In this document: positions 30,895 through 39,195 of the stretch, in pieces | Position numbering within the stretch: the stretch's first letter is position 1 | Layout: the number at the start of each line of letters is the position of its first letter | Source: Candidatus Tectimicrobiota bacterium | GTDB lineage: Bacteria > Tectomicrobia > Entotheonellia > Entotheonellales > Entotheonellaceae | DNA length: 64,000 nucleotides | Reading direction: 5' to 3' | Assembly (NCBI GenBank): GCA_026005175.1 | Contig: BPKO01000002.1 | Coordinates: 94,501 to 158,500, forward strand | Notes under the pieces: generated by a model | The model's input: the letters and a program-made list of their open reading frames with translations, nothing else | Told to the model about the DNA's origin: nothing | Database searches by the model: none | Translations under genes and position numbers: made by a program

Positions 30895-32226
30895 TCACGC
30901 GGCCAGGTCGGCGAGCGGACGGGCCTGCACGCCGGCCTCGCCGAGGGTAAAGAGGGTCTGCTGCATGGGACGCGTCACCTGATAGCTGGCCTCCCCGATG
31001 TGCACGCTCACGCCGGGATAGGCGGTTCCCAGAACCACGACGGCCCCAAGGGGCCACAGGCCCTGGTGTTGCTGGCGATGACGCAGGTAAGCCTGGAGTT
31101 CGTCGAGTGCCGCCCGCGCGCGCCGCAGCAGGCAGCCAAGGCGGGCGCCTTCGGCGCGGTCTGCGGCGCCGGTGGCGAGCTGGCGTTCGTCTTCGTCAAG
31201 AAGCAGGGCCAGCGCCTCGAGGCCTTGCCGGTGGCGAGCCACGTCGCAGGCCCCCGGGTCTAGGCACAGCCGGGTGGGAATGGCCCGTTCCGAGCCCACG
31301 TCGTGCAGCAGCAGGTGCAGGCCGGCGCGCAGCTCTCCGCCGACGACCTGGCTGGCGCTGCCCTGGACGCGGATACTGCCACCGGCATGTAGGGTGCTGT
31401 GGCGGGCGCCGCGGGCAAGGACGATGTCACGGCGGGCTTCCACGGTGGCAGCATCGATGAACGCCGCTTCCACCGACTGGCCACTGCGCAAGGATGCCCG
31501 GTGGTTGCCAAACACGTTGCTGTAAAGCCGCAGGTGTCCGCCTGCCTCGATGCGGGCCGCTTCGACAACGCCGTGCACGGTGACGTCGCCGGCCGCTTTG
31601 ATGCTGAAGCCGCCCTTTACGTCGCCGGTGACCACGAGGTGGCTGACGCAGGTGAGGTTGCCCACCGCAAAGTCGACGTTGCCGCTGAGGGTGTATGTGG
31701 GCTCGACGTGCAAGGTGTCGCCGCGCAAGCTGGGATACCCGTTGATGAGGGCGATCAGCGCCTGGCCGTCGGGCGCAAGGGCCACGTTGGTGCCGGCTTT
31801 GGGCAGGGACGCCGCGTGCTTTGGCGGCGGCAGGGGCACGCCGGTCACCGTCAAGCCGGGTTTGCGGGCCTCAGGCGGAAGGGCACTCACCAGGATCTGC
31901 TGCTGCACCACGTTTTGGACGGTATTCAAGTTGAAGAAATCGACCCGGCCGTCGGGAAGCCGCCGCGGGGAACTGTCGGGGGTGAGGGCAAAGGCAAACT
32001 CCAGCCCCTCGTCCGGAGGCAGCCCGCGGGCAATGCAGTAGCGCTGGCCGACGCGGTGGGCCTCGGCCAGGTCCTGAAGTAAGAACTCGTCGATGCCCGC
32101 CACCACCCCGGCCGCCTCCAGGCCCGCCCGCAGCTCGGCCACCGGCACCGGCGCTTCCGTGTGAAAGCAGATCCAGGCTTCCATCGCGTCCTCGCTGCGG
32201 GTCACGGTAAAGGCGGGAAGGGGCAT
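30895..32226 (-). CDS. FapA (DUF342) family protein
   Basis: A 443-residue FapA/DUF342 protein. The N-terminal part (to about 170) precedes a right-handed beta-helix in which short units follow each other: LSGNVDFAVGNLTCVSHLVV, TGDVKGGFSIKAAGDVTVHG, VVEAARIEAGGHLRLYSNVF and so on to about 300. A helical region and a final small domain end the protein. In Vibrio, FapA-type proteins affect flagellar assembly and polar placement. Here it sits between a STAS protein and motA in one operon. The start follows ATGAGGACCGCCAG. Confidence 0.78.
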   Translation of the reverse strand: MPLPAFTVTRSEDAMEAWICFHTEAPVPVAELRAGLEAAGVVAGIDEFLLQDLAEAHRVGQRYCIARGLPPDEGLEFAFALTPDSSPRRLPDGRVDFFNLNTVQNVVQQQILVSALPPEARKPGLTVTGVPLPPPKHAASLPKAGTNVALAPDGQALIALINGYPSLRGDTLHVEPTYTLSGNVDFAVGNLTCVSHLVVTGDVKGGFSIKAAGDVTVHGVVEAARIEAGGHLRLYSNVFGNHRASLRSGQSVEAAFIDAATVEARRDIVLARGARHSTLHAGGSIRVQGSASQVVGGELRAGLHLLLHDVGSERAIPTRLCLDPGACDVARHRQGLEALALLLDEDERQLATGAADRAEGARLGCLLRRARAALDELQAYLRHRQQHQGLWPLGAVVVLGTAYPGVSVHIGEASYQVTRPMQQTLFTLGEAGVQARPLADLAA

Positions 32227-32244
32227 CTGGCGGTCCTCATGGCG

Positions 32245-32605
32245 TCACCGGCGGACACCTCCGGCTTGCGGCGTCTGGCTGGCCAGGGCCGCCTCTTCGC
32301 TGGCGTACGTCTCAAAAAACTCCTCCAGCTTGGTCAGCGCCAGCAAGTCGGCCACTTGCTTAGGGACGTGGGCCAGCTTCATGCTGCCGCCATGCTTGCG
32401 CACGGCGCTAAAACAAGTGACCAGAGTGCCCAGCCCCGAGCTGTCGATGAACGTCACGTCGTGCAAGTTGAGGACAAAGTCGCGGTAGCCCTGGGCGAGC
32501 TGCGTGTCGATCAGGGTGCGCAGCGTCTTGCGCGACAGGAAGTCAAGCGGGGCCGGACAGGGCGATGACGACCGCGTTGCCCTTGATGGTGCTGGTGGCC
32601 TGCAT
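32245..32605 (-). CDS. STAS-domain anti-anti-sigma-like protein, frameshifted as sequenced
   Basis: The start at 32605 (MQATSTIKGNAVVIALSG) follows AAAGGAGAGGAGCCCCCT. The frame shifts at the run 32549-32552 (one extra base). Beyond it the frame reads PLDFLSRKTLRTLIDTQL, VTFIDSSGLGTLVTCFSAV and SMKLAHVPKQVADLLALTKL. This gives ~119 residues with the STAS phosphorylatable-serine motif DSSGLG, as in SpoIIAA/RsbV. Such proteins switch partners between an anti-sigma kinase and its target and are dephosphorylated by a PP2C phosphatase such as the one encoded just upstream. The target here is unknown. Confidence 0.8.
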
Positions 32606-34324
32606 AGGGGGCTCCTCTCCTTTGCTGGTCGGGGCGTTGTCGGGAATCATCGGGCTACCGGGCACTTGTCCGGCAGCCGACGGTGTCAAAGCCTTAATGA
32701 GGGTGACCGCATTGCCTTTGTTGTTGTAATGACAGGCGTCCATCAGCGCCTGGGCGATCAGAATGCCGCGCCCGTGTGGCGTTTCTGGCACCGGCGGGGT
32801 GGATTTGCCGAGCAAGGCTTTCCAATCGAAGCCGTTGCCTTCGTCGCGCACGGTAAAGACGGCTTGCGAGGGGGAAATGCGGTACGTGAGCGTCACTTTG
32901 CGCGTCGCGTAAGGCGGCTGGCGCCGGCGGTGCTCGACAAGCTCGTCAAAGGTGCCTGCGGCCAGGGCTTCCCGCTTGCGCGCGTAGCCGATGGCCAGAT
33001 TGCCGTGCTCGATGGCGTTCATCAGCATCTCGCGGAGGCTAAGGCGAATCGCTTGCCGCTCGGCGGGGGAGGCGTAGCCATCGAGTGCGGCCACCACCGT
33101 ATCGACGGCTTCGGGTACGCTGGCCGGGTCGTTGTCCAGCCGCAAGGTACGGCACCAGACCGGAGGGACAAAGTCGATCGCAACGAACGCCACGTCGTCG
33201 TGGAAGCGGCCTCCGGCATAGGCCTGAAGGCGCTGCCAGAGCCAAGGCACGAGGGGATGGGCCGAGGCCTGTATGGCTTCAGCAAAGAGCTGCTGCAAGC
33301 CGGAGATGCCCAGCGCAGTCCGTTGGGTGGCCGAACGGGCTTCCGTGACGCCGTCGGTGACCAGCAGCAGGCGGTCGCCCACGGCCACCGGCACTTCTTG
33401 CGCTTCTGCCTGCCAGTCCTCGTCGTCAAGAAGGCCCAGCACGGGACCGGTGGTGGCAAGGCACTCGATGCATGCGGTGCTTTGGCGCCACAGCAAGGGG
33501 GGGGGATGGCCGGCGTTGGCGTACTGGAGCACCTGGCGCAGTGGGTCGTAGATTCCGACAAACGCGGTTACGAAGTCGCCTTCCACGGTGAGGGCGGTGA
33601 GGTCGTGGTTGAGGCGCCGCAGTGTGTGGAGCGGCGAGGCGGTGTCGCGGATATACTGGGCGAAAAGGGGTTTGAGCAGCGCCGCCACCATCGCGGCCAG
33701 CACCCCATGGCCGCTGACGTCGGCAATGATAAACGCGGTGCGCTCGTCGGCCAGCGGCACGAAGTCGAAGAAGTCTCCACCCACCCCCAGGTGCGGATGG
33801 TACCAGGGAGTGATGTCGAGGCCCCGGCCGCTGAAGCCTTTGGGCAACAAAAAGCGCTGGTATTTCCCGGCGGTTTGCAGTTCTCGCTCGAGCAGCCGCT
33901 TCTGGGCGTTGGCGTCGTCGAGCAGGCGTTTGGCGTGAATGGCATTGCGGGCCTTGAGCGGCAGCAGCACCTTGGCCTCGGCCGGGGGCAGGGACTTGCG
34001 GAAGTAGTCGTAACAGCCCATGGCCAGGGCCCGTTCAATGGCAGCGGTGTCCTCGCGTGAGGAGTGCACAATCACCGGAATATCTCGCCACGCCGGTCGC
34101 GCTTTGAGGGCTTTGAGCACCTCGAAGCCGTCGAGCACCGGCATCATTAAGTCCAGAATGATCAAGTCGACTCGCTGCTGGCGCAGCACGGCCAGGGCCT
34201 CCTGCCCGTTTTCGGCTTCCACAAAACGGTAGCCGTGTCCGCTCAGGCAGCGGCGGATGAAGGCCCGGTTGACGCGCCCGTCGTCGACGATGAGCACAGT
34301 TGGCGTGTGGGCAAGCGGTGCCAT
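32543..34324 (-). CDS. Response-regulator PP2C phosphatase (RsbU/SpoIIE-like) with kinase-like domain
   Basis: A 593-codon reading frame. It contains a receiver domain (VLIVDDGRVNRAFIRRCL, phosphoacceptor in LIILDLMMPVLDG), a SpoIIE/PP2C phosphatase (GVGGDFFDFVPL, FIIADVSGHGVLAAMVAALL, ANAGHPPPLLW, LLLVTDGVTEAR) and a C-terminal HATPase_c anti-sigma-kinase-like domain (REMLMNAIEHGNLAIGYA, VRDEGNGFDW, GRGILIAQALMD). The last ~20 codons are the start of the STAS gene, read in frame because no stop lies between them. Either the stop was lost to a small error or the proteins are fused. It should dephosphorylate the STAS protein when its receiver is phosphorylated. Confidence 0.85.
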   Translation of the reverse strand: MAPLAHTPTVLIVDDGRVNRAFIRRCLSGHGYRFVEAENGQEALAVLRQQRVDLIILDLMMPVLDGFEVLKALKARPAWRDIPVIVHSSREDTAAIERALAMGCYDYFRKSLPPAEAKVLLPLKARNAIHAKRLLDDANAQKRLLERELQTAGKYQRFLLPKGFSGRGLDITPWYHPHLGVGGDFFDFVPLADERTAFIIADVSGHGVLAAMVAALLKPLFAQYIRDTASPLHTLRRLNHDLTALTVEGDFVTAFVGIYDPLRQVLQYANAGHPPPLLWRQSTACIECLATTGPVLGLLDDEDWQAEAQEVPVAVGDRLLLVTDGVTEARSATQRTALGISGLQQLFAEAIQASAHPLVPWLWQRLQAYAGGRFHDDVAFVAIDFVPPVWCRTLRLDNDPASVPEAVDTVVAALDGYASPAERQAIRLSLREMLMNAIEHGNLAIGYARKREALAAGTFDELVEHRRRQPPYATRKVTLTYRISPSQAVFTVRDEGNGFDWKALLGKSTPPVPETPHGRGILIAQALMDACHYNNKGNAVTLIKALTPSAAGQVPGSPMIPDNAPTSKGEEPPMQATSTIKGNAVVIALSGPA

Positions 34325-34361
34325 AGTCGCCCTGCCTGAGGCCGGCTTTCTGCGTAGGAAC

Positions 34362-34388
34362 TTATCGGCCGCACCCGCTGGTTCCTTA
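34362..34388 (-). promoter_or_regulatory. Sigma-28 (FliA) promoter of the phosphatase-STAS-fapA-motAB operon
   Basis: On the minus strand TAAGGAAC, 11 bases, then a perfect GCCGATAA. The flagellar sigma-28 consensus is TAAAGTTT-N11-GCCGATAA. The -10 is identical, the spacing exact and the -35 partly matched. The start codon is 38 bases downstream of the -10 box. This places the motor operon in the late flagellar class. Confidence 0.82.
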
Positions 34389-34514
34389 AGGCCTCAGGGG
34401 ATTGCCGTCCGCGCGCGCGGCCAAGCCACTTCGGCATTGTCATCGCTGACAGGGGGAGTTAAAATTTTGACACCCGTATACGCACACCCAGTCATCGGCC
34501 CAGGGGATGAGCGC

Positions 34515-35891
34515 ATGGCAGGAGAACGGATCCTCATCGTCGACGATGAGCCGGCCAACCTCGACTTTCTCCGCGAGGCTCTCACCACCCAAGGCTATGT
34601 GGTCGACACCACCACCGATCCCACCGTGGCCCTAGAGCGCCTCGAGCAAGACGTTTACCACGTGCTTTTGACCGACCTGAAAATGCCCCGCATGAGTGGC
34701 GTCGAGCTCATCCGCCGCCTCAAGGAGAAAACGTCGTTCACCATGGGCATTGTCTTTACCGCCTACGCCAGCATCGAGACGGCGGTGGAAGCGATCAAGG
34801 CCGGCGCCTACGATTACGTCAGGAAACCCTTTAAACTCGAGGAACTTTACGTCGTTTTGCAGCGCGCCTTGGAGTACCAGCGCCTGCATGCCGAAAACGT
34901 CAACCTGCGCCGGCAGCTCAAGGCCAAGTACCGCTACGAAAACATCGTTAGCGACCATCCCAAGATGCAAGAAGTGTTTGCCACCATCGAGAAGGTGGCC
35001 GACAGCGACAGCACCGTGCTCATCTGCGGCGAGAGCGGCACGGGGAAAGAGCTGATTGCCCGCGCCATCCACTACAACAGCTACCGCCAGGACAAGCCCT
35101 TGGTGCCCATCAACTGTGCGGCCATTCCTGCCGAGCTGCTCGAAGCCGAGCTGTTTGGCTACGAGAAAGGCGCCTTTACTGGCGCCACCGCCACGCGCAT
35201 TGGGCGCTTCGAGCTGGCGCACGGGGGCACCCTCTTCCTCGACGAGATTGCCGAGATGAGCCCCGCGCTGCAGGCCAAACTGCTGCGCGTGCTGCAGGAG
35301 CGCGAGTTCGAACGCGTGGGTGGGGTGCGCACGATTAAAGTCGACGTGCGCATTATTGCCGCAACCAACAAGAACATCGAAGAGCTGGTGGCCCGCAACC
35401 AGTTCCGCGAAGACCTCTACTACCGCCTCAACGTCATTCCCATCCATGTGCCGCCGCTGCGGGAGCGCAAGTCGGATATCCCGCTGCTGGTGACCCACTT
35501 CATCGAGCGCTTTAATGCGGAAAAGCGGCGACAGATCCAGGGGATCACTCCGGAGGCCCTGCAAGTGCTGATGAATTATGACTGGCCGGGGAACGTGCGC
35601 GAGCTCGAAAACGCCATCGAGCGTGCCGTCATCCTCAAGGGCAGTGGCCTGATCACCCCGGCCGACTTGCCGCCCAAGCTCGCCCAGGGCGTTTCTGGCG
35701 ACTTCTTCCCGGTGATCGACATTCCCGACGAGGGGCTGGATTTCGAAGGCGTCATGCAGGCATTTGAGCGCCAGCTCCTCACCAAGGCGCTGCAAAAAAC
35801 CCATGGCGTGAAATCCAAAGCCGCCGAACTCCTGCACATGAACCGCACCACCCTGGTAGAAAAAGTCAAAAAGCTCCGCCTCGACGTCTGA
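34515..35891 (+). CDS. NtrC-family sigma-54 activator (flagellar master regulator type)
   Basis: A 458-residue activator with a receiver domain (ILIVDDEPANLDFLREAL, phosphoacceptor Asp54 in LLTDLKMPRMSG), an AAA+ domain (Walker A GESGTGKE, the sigma-54-contacting GAFTGA loop, LFLDEIAEMS) and a C-terminal Fis-type helix-turn-helix (TKALQKTHGVKSKAAELLHM). It resembles FlgR/FlrC/FleQ-type regulators. Location at the head of the flagellar cluster, just before a sigma-54 promoter, supports a flagellar role. The ATG at 34515 is chosen because the receiver starts there; upstream codons overlap the divergent promoter. Its cognate kinase is not obvious in the window. Confidence 0.88.
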   Translation: MAGERILIVDDEPANLDFLREALTTQGYVVDTTTDPTVALERLEQDVYHVLLTDLKMPRMSGVELIRRLKEKTSFTMGIVFTAYASIETAVEAIKAGAYDYVRKPFKLEELYVVLQRALEYQRLHAENVNLRRQLKAKYRYENIVSDHPKMQEVFATIEKVADSDSTVLICGESGTGKELIARAIHYNSYRQDKPLVPINCAAIPAELLEAELFGYEKGAFTGATATRIGRFELAHGGTLFLDEIAEMSPALQAKLLRVLQEREFERVGGVRTIKVDVRIIAATNKNIEELVARNQFREDLYYRLNVIPIHVPPLRERKSDIPLLVTHFIERFNAEKRRQIQGITPEALQVLMNYDWPGNVRELENAIERAVILKGSGLITPADLPPKLAQGVSGDFFPVIDIPDEGLDFEGVMQAFERQLLTKALQKTHGVKSKAAELLHMNRTTLVEKVKKLRLDV

Positions 35892-35931
35892 CCCGCCCCG
35901 CTCGCCTTGTCAGTTTTTTGACGTCTCCGGG

Positions 35932-35966
35932 GCCTTGCCCCTCTGCCAGGCAAGGCGCACGTGCGC
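35932..35966. promoter_or_regulatory. Stem-loop and GCGCACGTGCGC palindrome before the flgB operon
   Basis: GCCTTGCC (35932-35939) pairs with GGCAAGGC (35949-35956) across 9 bases. Directly after it is a perfect 12-base palindrome, GCGCACGTGCGC (35955-35966), 33 bases upstream of the sigma-54 -24 element. The palindrome is a candidate binding site for the NtrC-type activator encoded just upstream. The stem-loop could end that gene's transcript, though no T run follows. Confidence 0.45.
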
Positions 35967-35998
35967 TTTGGGCCTTGTTGTGCCAGGCGCGGGCCGCG

Positions 35999-36014
35999 TG
36001 GTACGCCTCTTGCT
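35999..36014 (+). promoter_or_regulatory. Sigma-54 promoter of the flgB operon
   Basis: TGGTACG-CCTC-TTGCT matches the consensus TGGCACG-N4-TTGCW with one mismatch. The invariant GG (36000-36001) and GC (36012-36013) have the exact -24/-12 spacing. The first gene of the operon starts 39 bases downstream. Confidence 0.8.
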
Positions 36015-36052
36015 TGCCGCAGCGGAAGGCCCGCTGAAAGAGGGAGGAGGCG

Positions 36053-37948
36053 ATGCGACGCGGTGGCGTGTTGCTGCTGGTGCTGCTTTGGGGAGCGCAG
36101 CTCTCAGGCGCCCTGGCTGAAGAAATAGCCCTTCAGCGCGTGCGCTTTGGATGGCATACCACCTTTGCGCGCGTGGTCTTTGACCTCTCCCGGCTGCCGG
36201 CGTATCGCCTTCGCCTTGCCGACGCCACCACGGTGCTGGTGGAGTTTCCAGGCTGGCAGCCTGCGGCGGCGCTGCCGGCATGGCCGGCTCGCAATCCCCT
36301 GGTGCGCGAAGTGCGCTTTGCCAGGCGCGACGACGGTACGGTGGCGGTCATTGCCTTGCGGGCTCCGGCAACGGTGCAGCGGCACTTTACCATGGCACAG
36401 CCGCCCCGCCTGGTCGTCGACGTGGCCGCCGCGCCGTCGGCCCCGCCTGCGGCGCCACCGGCTGCTCCCCCGGCCGCTGCCGCGCCACCTGCTGTGGGCG
36501 CAGCACCGGCTGCCTCGCCGCCACCACCCACCGAAGCGGTGCTGTCCCGTCTTGACTTGCCCCCCCTGGCATTGCTGCAGTACGCCGAACGGCAGTGGAA
36601 AGACGGCCATCTCGATCTGGCCGCTCGTGCCTATGAGCTGTTTTTGCAGCGCTTTCCTCAGGAGGCACAGGCTTCCCTGGTGGCAGCGCGCCTCGCCGAC
36701 ATCCTGCGCGCCGAGGGCAAACACGCCGAGGCCCTGGCCGCTTATGCCCGCGTGGTGACCACCTATCCGGGCAGCGAAGGCGCCCTGATCAGCCAGATTC
36801 GCATGGCTGAATTGCACCTCGCCGTGCCAGGGCTGCCCGTTCCCGCTGAAGACCCTGCTTATGCCGCTTACCGCCGGCCGCTGGAAACGCTGCGCCAGCT
36901 GGTGGCCAGCCACCCGGTGTCACCGCTGGCCAATGTGGCGCGGCTTACCATCGGGACGGTGCAGCTTCAGCGCGGCGAAGCGCGGCAGGCCCTCGCGACT
37001 TTGCAAGACCTGCTCGGCAGGCCGCTGGCCGAATCGCTGCGGCAGGAAGCCCTGAGCGCTTACCAGCGCGCCTTGGCCCAGGTGCTAACGGCAGCACAGC
37101 CAGATGCAGTCGAGGTCTTGCAGGCCTTCTTCGCCCACAAAGGGCTGCTTCCCGAGACGGCTCTTGTTGACCCTACTTTCCTGATGCCGGTGGCCAAGAG
37201 CTATGCCCAGCTCGGATTGGAGGCGGAAGCCGTGGCACTCTTGCAGCTCCTGCACGAGCGGGCGCAGGCGCCGGCAGCGCGGGAGCAGGCGGCCCTCTTG
37301 CTGGCGGCCCTGCGCTTGGCGCAGGGAGAGCGGAGGCAGGCCAAAGCCCTTCTCGAGCCGCCGCAGCGCTTTACCACCCCGGCGCTGCGCGCCAAAGCCC
37401 TGCTGCTGCGCAGCAAGCTGGCCCTCGAGGAAAAACAGCCCGCCATTGCCGTGCGGGCGCTGCGGGAAGCAGACCTGCCCTGGACGCCGGCAGAAGAAGT
37501 CAGTCGCTGGTTCTTGCTGGGCCAGGCATACGAAGCGCTGGGGCAGGCACCGGCGGCCGTGGACGCTTGGCAGCGCTGCGTGGCCGCAGGCTCGATAGCC
37601 CAGGAGAAGCCGCCGGCCCTGGTCGAGCGCTGCCTGTTTGCTGCCGGCCGGCTCTTGCTTCGCTTGCAGCAGCCTGAAGCGGCGCAGCACGCTTACGAGC
37701 AGCTGCTGCAGCAATTCCCTGACAGTCCCCTTCGTCCCAGCGTCCTCTTGCAGCTGGCCAACATTGCGCAGGCCCGCCACGACGCTGCCAAGGCGGCAGC
37801 CTGGCTCACCACCGTGCAGAAGGAAAACGACGATCCCTTCTGGCAGCGCCTTGCCGCCGCGTTTCTTGAAGACTTGCAGTGGCAGCAGCAGTTTCGCGAG
37901 CGTCTTGCGACCTTTCAGCAACGCCTCCTAGAAGGAGCCCAGCCATGA
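36053..37948 (+). CDS. AMIN-domain and TPR-repeat periplasmic protein
   Basis: A 631-residue exported protein. The signal peptide (RRGGVLLLVLLWGAQLSGAL) is followed by an AMIN-like domain at ~25-130 (LQRVRFGWHTTFARVVFDLS, VLVEFPGW, RLVVDVA). A Pro/Ala-rich linker at ~130-165 comes next. TPR-like repeats then run to the end (LDLAARAYELFLQRFPQEAQ, ALAAYARVVTTYPGSEGAL, AAQHAYEQLLQQFPDSPLRP). AMIN domains bind peptidoglycan or localise cell-wall proteins. As the first gene behind the sigma-54 promoter, and overlapping flgB by ATGA, it may help the rod pass the wall or assemble the basal body. That role is inferred; I do not know a named homologue. Confidence 0.7.
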   Translation: MRRGGVLLLVLLWGAQLSGALAEEIALQRVRFGWHTTFARVVFDLSRLPAYRLRLADATTVLVEFPGWQPAAALPAWPARNPLVREVRFARRDDGTVAVIALRAPATVQRHFTMAQPPRLVVDVAAAPSAPPAAPPAAPPAAAAPPAVGAAPAASPPPPTEAVLSRLDLPPLALLQYAERQWKDGHLDLAARAYELFLQRFPQEAQASLVAARLADILRAEGKHAEALAAYARVVTTYPGSEGALISQIRMAELHLAVPGLPVPAEDPAYAAYRRPLETLRQLVASHPVSPLANVARLTIGTVQLQRGEARQALATLQDLLGRPLAESLRQEALSAYQRALAQVLTAAQPDAVEVLQAFFAHKGLLPETALVDPTFLMPVAKSYAQLGLEAEAVALLQLLHERAQAPAAREQAALLLAALRLAQGERRQAKALLEPPQRFTTPALRAKALLLRSKLALEEKQPAIAVRALREADLPWTPAEEVSRWFLLGQAYEALGQAPAAVDAWQRCVAAGSIAQEKPPALVERCLFAAGRLLLRLQQPEAAQHAYEQLLQQFPDSPLRPSVLLQLANIAQARHDAAKAAAWLTTVQKENDDPFWQRLAAAFLEDLQWQQQFRERLATFQQRLLEGAQP

Positions 37949-38358
37949 GTCGCAGTCTCTTTCCTGAGGTGGTCGCCATGCTGCACAAGGACCTCGACCT
38001 GCGCTTTGCACGCCATGCGCTCCTCAGCGCCAACCTCGCCAATGCCGAAACGCCTGGCTATATCGCCCGCGACTTGCGCTTTGAAGACGCCCTGCGCGCT
38101 GCCGTGCTCGGCCAGACGTCAGCGCTGCACCGCACCCACCCGCGCCACTTGCCCCTGGCTCCGCCGCCGGTGCAGGAGGTCAAGGGCACCGTGGTGGCCA
38201 CCCCCTCAGACGACGTGGGGCGTGACCTCAACACCGTCTCCGTCGAGCGCGAGATGGGCCGACTCACCGTCAACGCCTTTCGCTACGGGGCCACAGCCGA
38301 GATCCTGTCGCGCCTGCTGGCCCAGCTGCGGCGCGTCATTCAAGAAGGGAGGATCTAA
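37945..38358 (+). CDS. flgB: FlgB proximal rod protein
   Basis: A 137-residue rod protein. The conserved N-terminal helix has FARHALLSANLANAETPGYI, the flagellar rod/hook signature. The C-terminal half has VSVEREMGRLTVNAFRYGAT. Exported by the flagellar type III apparatus to form the proximal rod with FlgC and FliE. The ATG at 37945 overlaps the TGA of the preceding gene. Confidence 0.94.
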   Translation: MSRSLFPEVVAMLHKDLDLRFARHALLSANLANAETPGYIARDLRFEDALRAAVLGQTSALHRTHPRHLPLAPPPVQEVKGTVVATPSDDVGRDLNTVSVEREMGRLTVNAFRYGATAEILSRLLAQLRRVIQEGRI

Positions 38359-38360
38359 GG

Positions 38361-38801
38361 ATGGATTTCTTGGCCGGCTTGCGCGCCAGTTTTTCGGGCC
38401 TGCAAGCCCAGCGCCTGCGCATGCAGGTAATTGCTGCCAATTTGGCCAACGCCAACGCCACTCGTACGCCCGAAGGGGGCCCTTACCAGCCGCGCCTGGT
38501 GGTCTTTGCCGCCGTGCCGCAGCAGTCGCCCTTTGCCGCTCTCCTGTCCGATTCGGTGGAAGCCAACCTCAGCGAGGTGCGGGTCGTCGATGTCGTGCGC
38601 GATCCTTCGCGGGTGCGCCTCGAGTACGACCCCAGCCATCCCGATGCCAACGCCCAGGGCTATGTGGCGTACCCCGACATCAACCTCATGCAGGAGATGG
38701 TGGACCTGCTGACGGCAACGCGCGCTTACGAGGCCAACGTCACGGCCATCAATGCCGCCAAAGACATGAGCCTCCGCGCCCTGCAAATCGGGCGCGTCTA
38801 A
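38361..38801 (+). CDS. flgC: FlgC proximal rod protein
   Basis: A 146-residue rod protein with SGLQAQRLRMQVIAANLANA near the start, the GYVAYPDINLMQEMVDLLTA segment and the C-terminal TRAYEANVTAINAAKDM helix typical of FlgC. It starts 2 bases after flgB behind GAAGGGAGGATC. Confidence 0.95.
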   Translation: MDFLAGLRASFSGLQAQRLRMQVIAANLANANATRTPEGGPYQPRLVVFAAVPQQSPFAALLSDSVEANLSEVRVVDVVRDPSRVRLEYDPSHPDANAQGYVAYPDINLMQEMVDLLTATRAYEANVTAINAAKDMSLRALQIGRV

Positions 38802-38824
38802 CCTGGCTACCGAGGAGTCGCGCC

Positions 38825-39115
38825 ATGGAAATTGCCCCTCTGCGCCCGCTTCCCCTTGCGCCGGCCCCCGCCACCCCGGAGGGCGCCGCGCCGCCGCCAC
38901 GCTTCCTCGACGTGCTGCGCGAGAGCCTGGCGCGTGTCGACGGCTTGCAGCACGAGGCCGAGCGGGCGGTGCGGGCTTTCCTGGCCGGCGAGGCCCAAAG
39001 CGTCCACGAGACGGTGATCGCGCTGGAAAAGGCCGACTTGGCCCTGCGCCTGGTGACCCAGGTACGCAACAAGGTGGTTGAAGCCTACCAGGAAATCATG
39101 CGCATGCAGATTTAA
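38825..39115 (+). CDS. fliE: FliE basal-body adaptor
   Basis: A 96-residue FliE that joins the MS ring to the rod. The C-terminal half carries the family signature (SVHETVIALEKADLALRL, VRNKVVEAYQEIMRMQI). The N-terminal 30 residues are Pro/Ala-rich. The ATG at 38825 follows ACCGAGGAGTCGCC. Confidence 0.93.
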   Translation: MEIAPLRPLPLAPAPATPEGAAPPPRFLDVLRESLARVDGLQHEAERAVRAFLAGEAQSVHETVIALEKADLALRLVTQVRNKVVEAYQEIMRMQI

Positions 39116-39195
39116 GCCGCCGGCACGGCGCTGTCGGTAAACGCGGGGCAGGAGCGTAAAGCGAGCCTTTCCATCCGCCAAAGGAGCAAAGCCGG

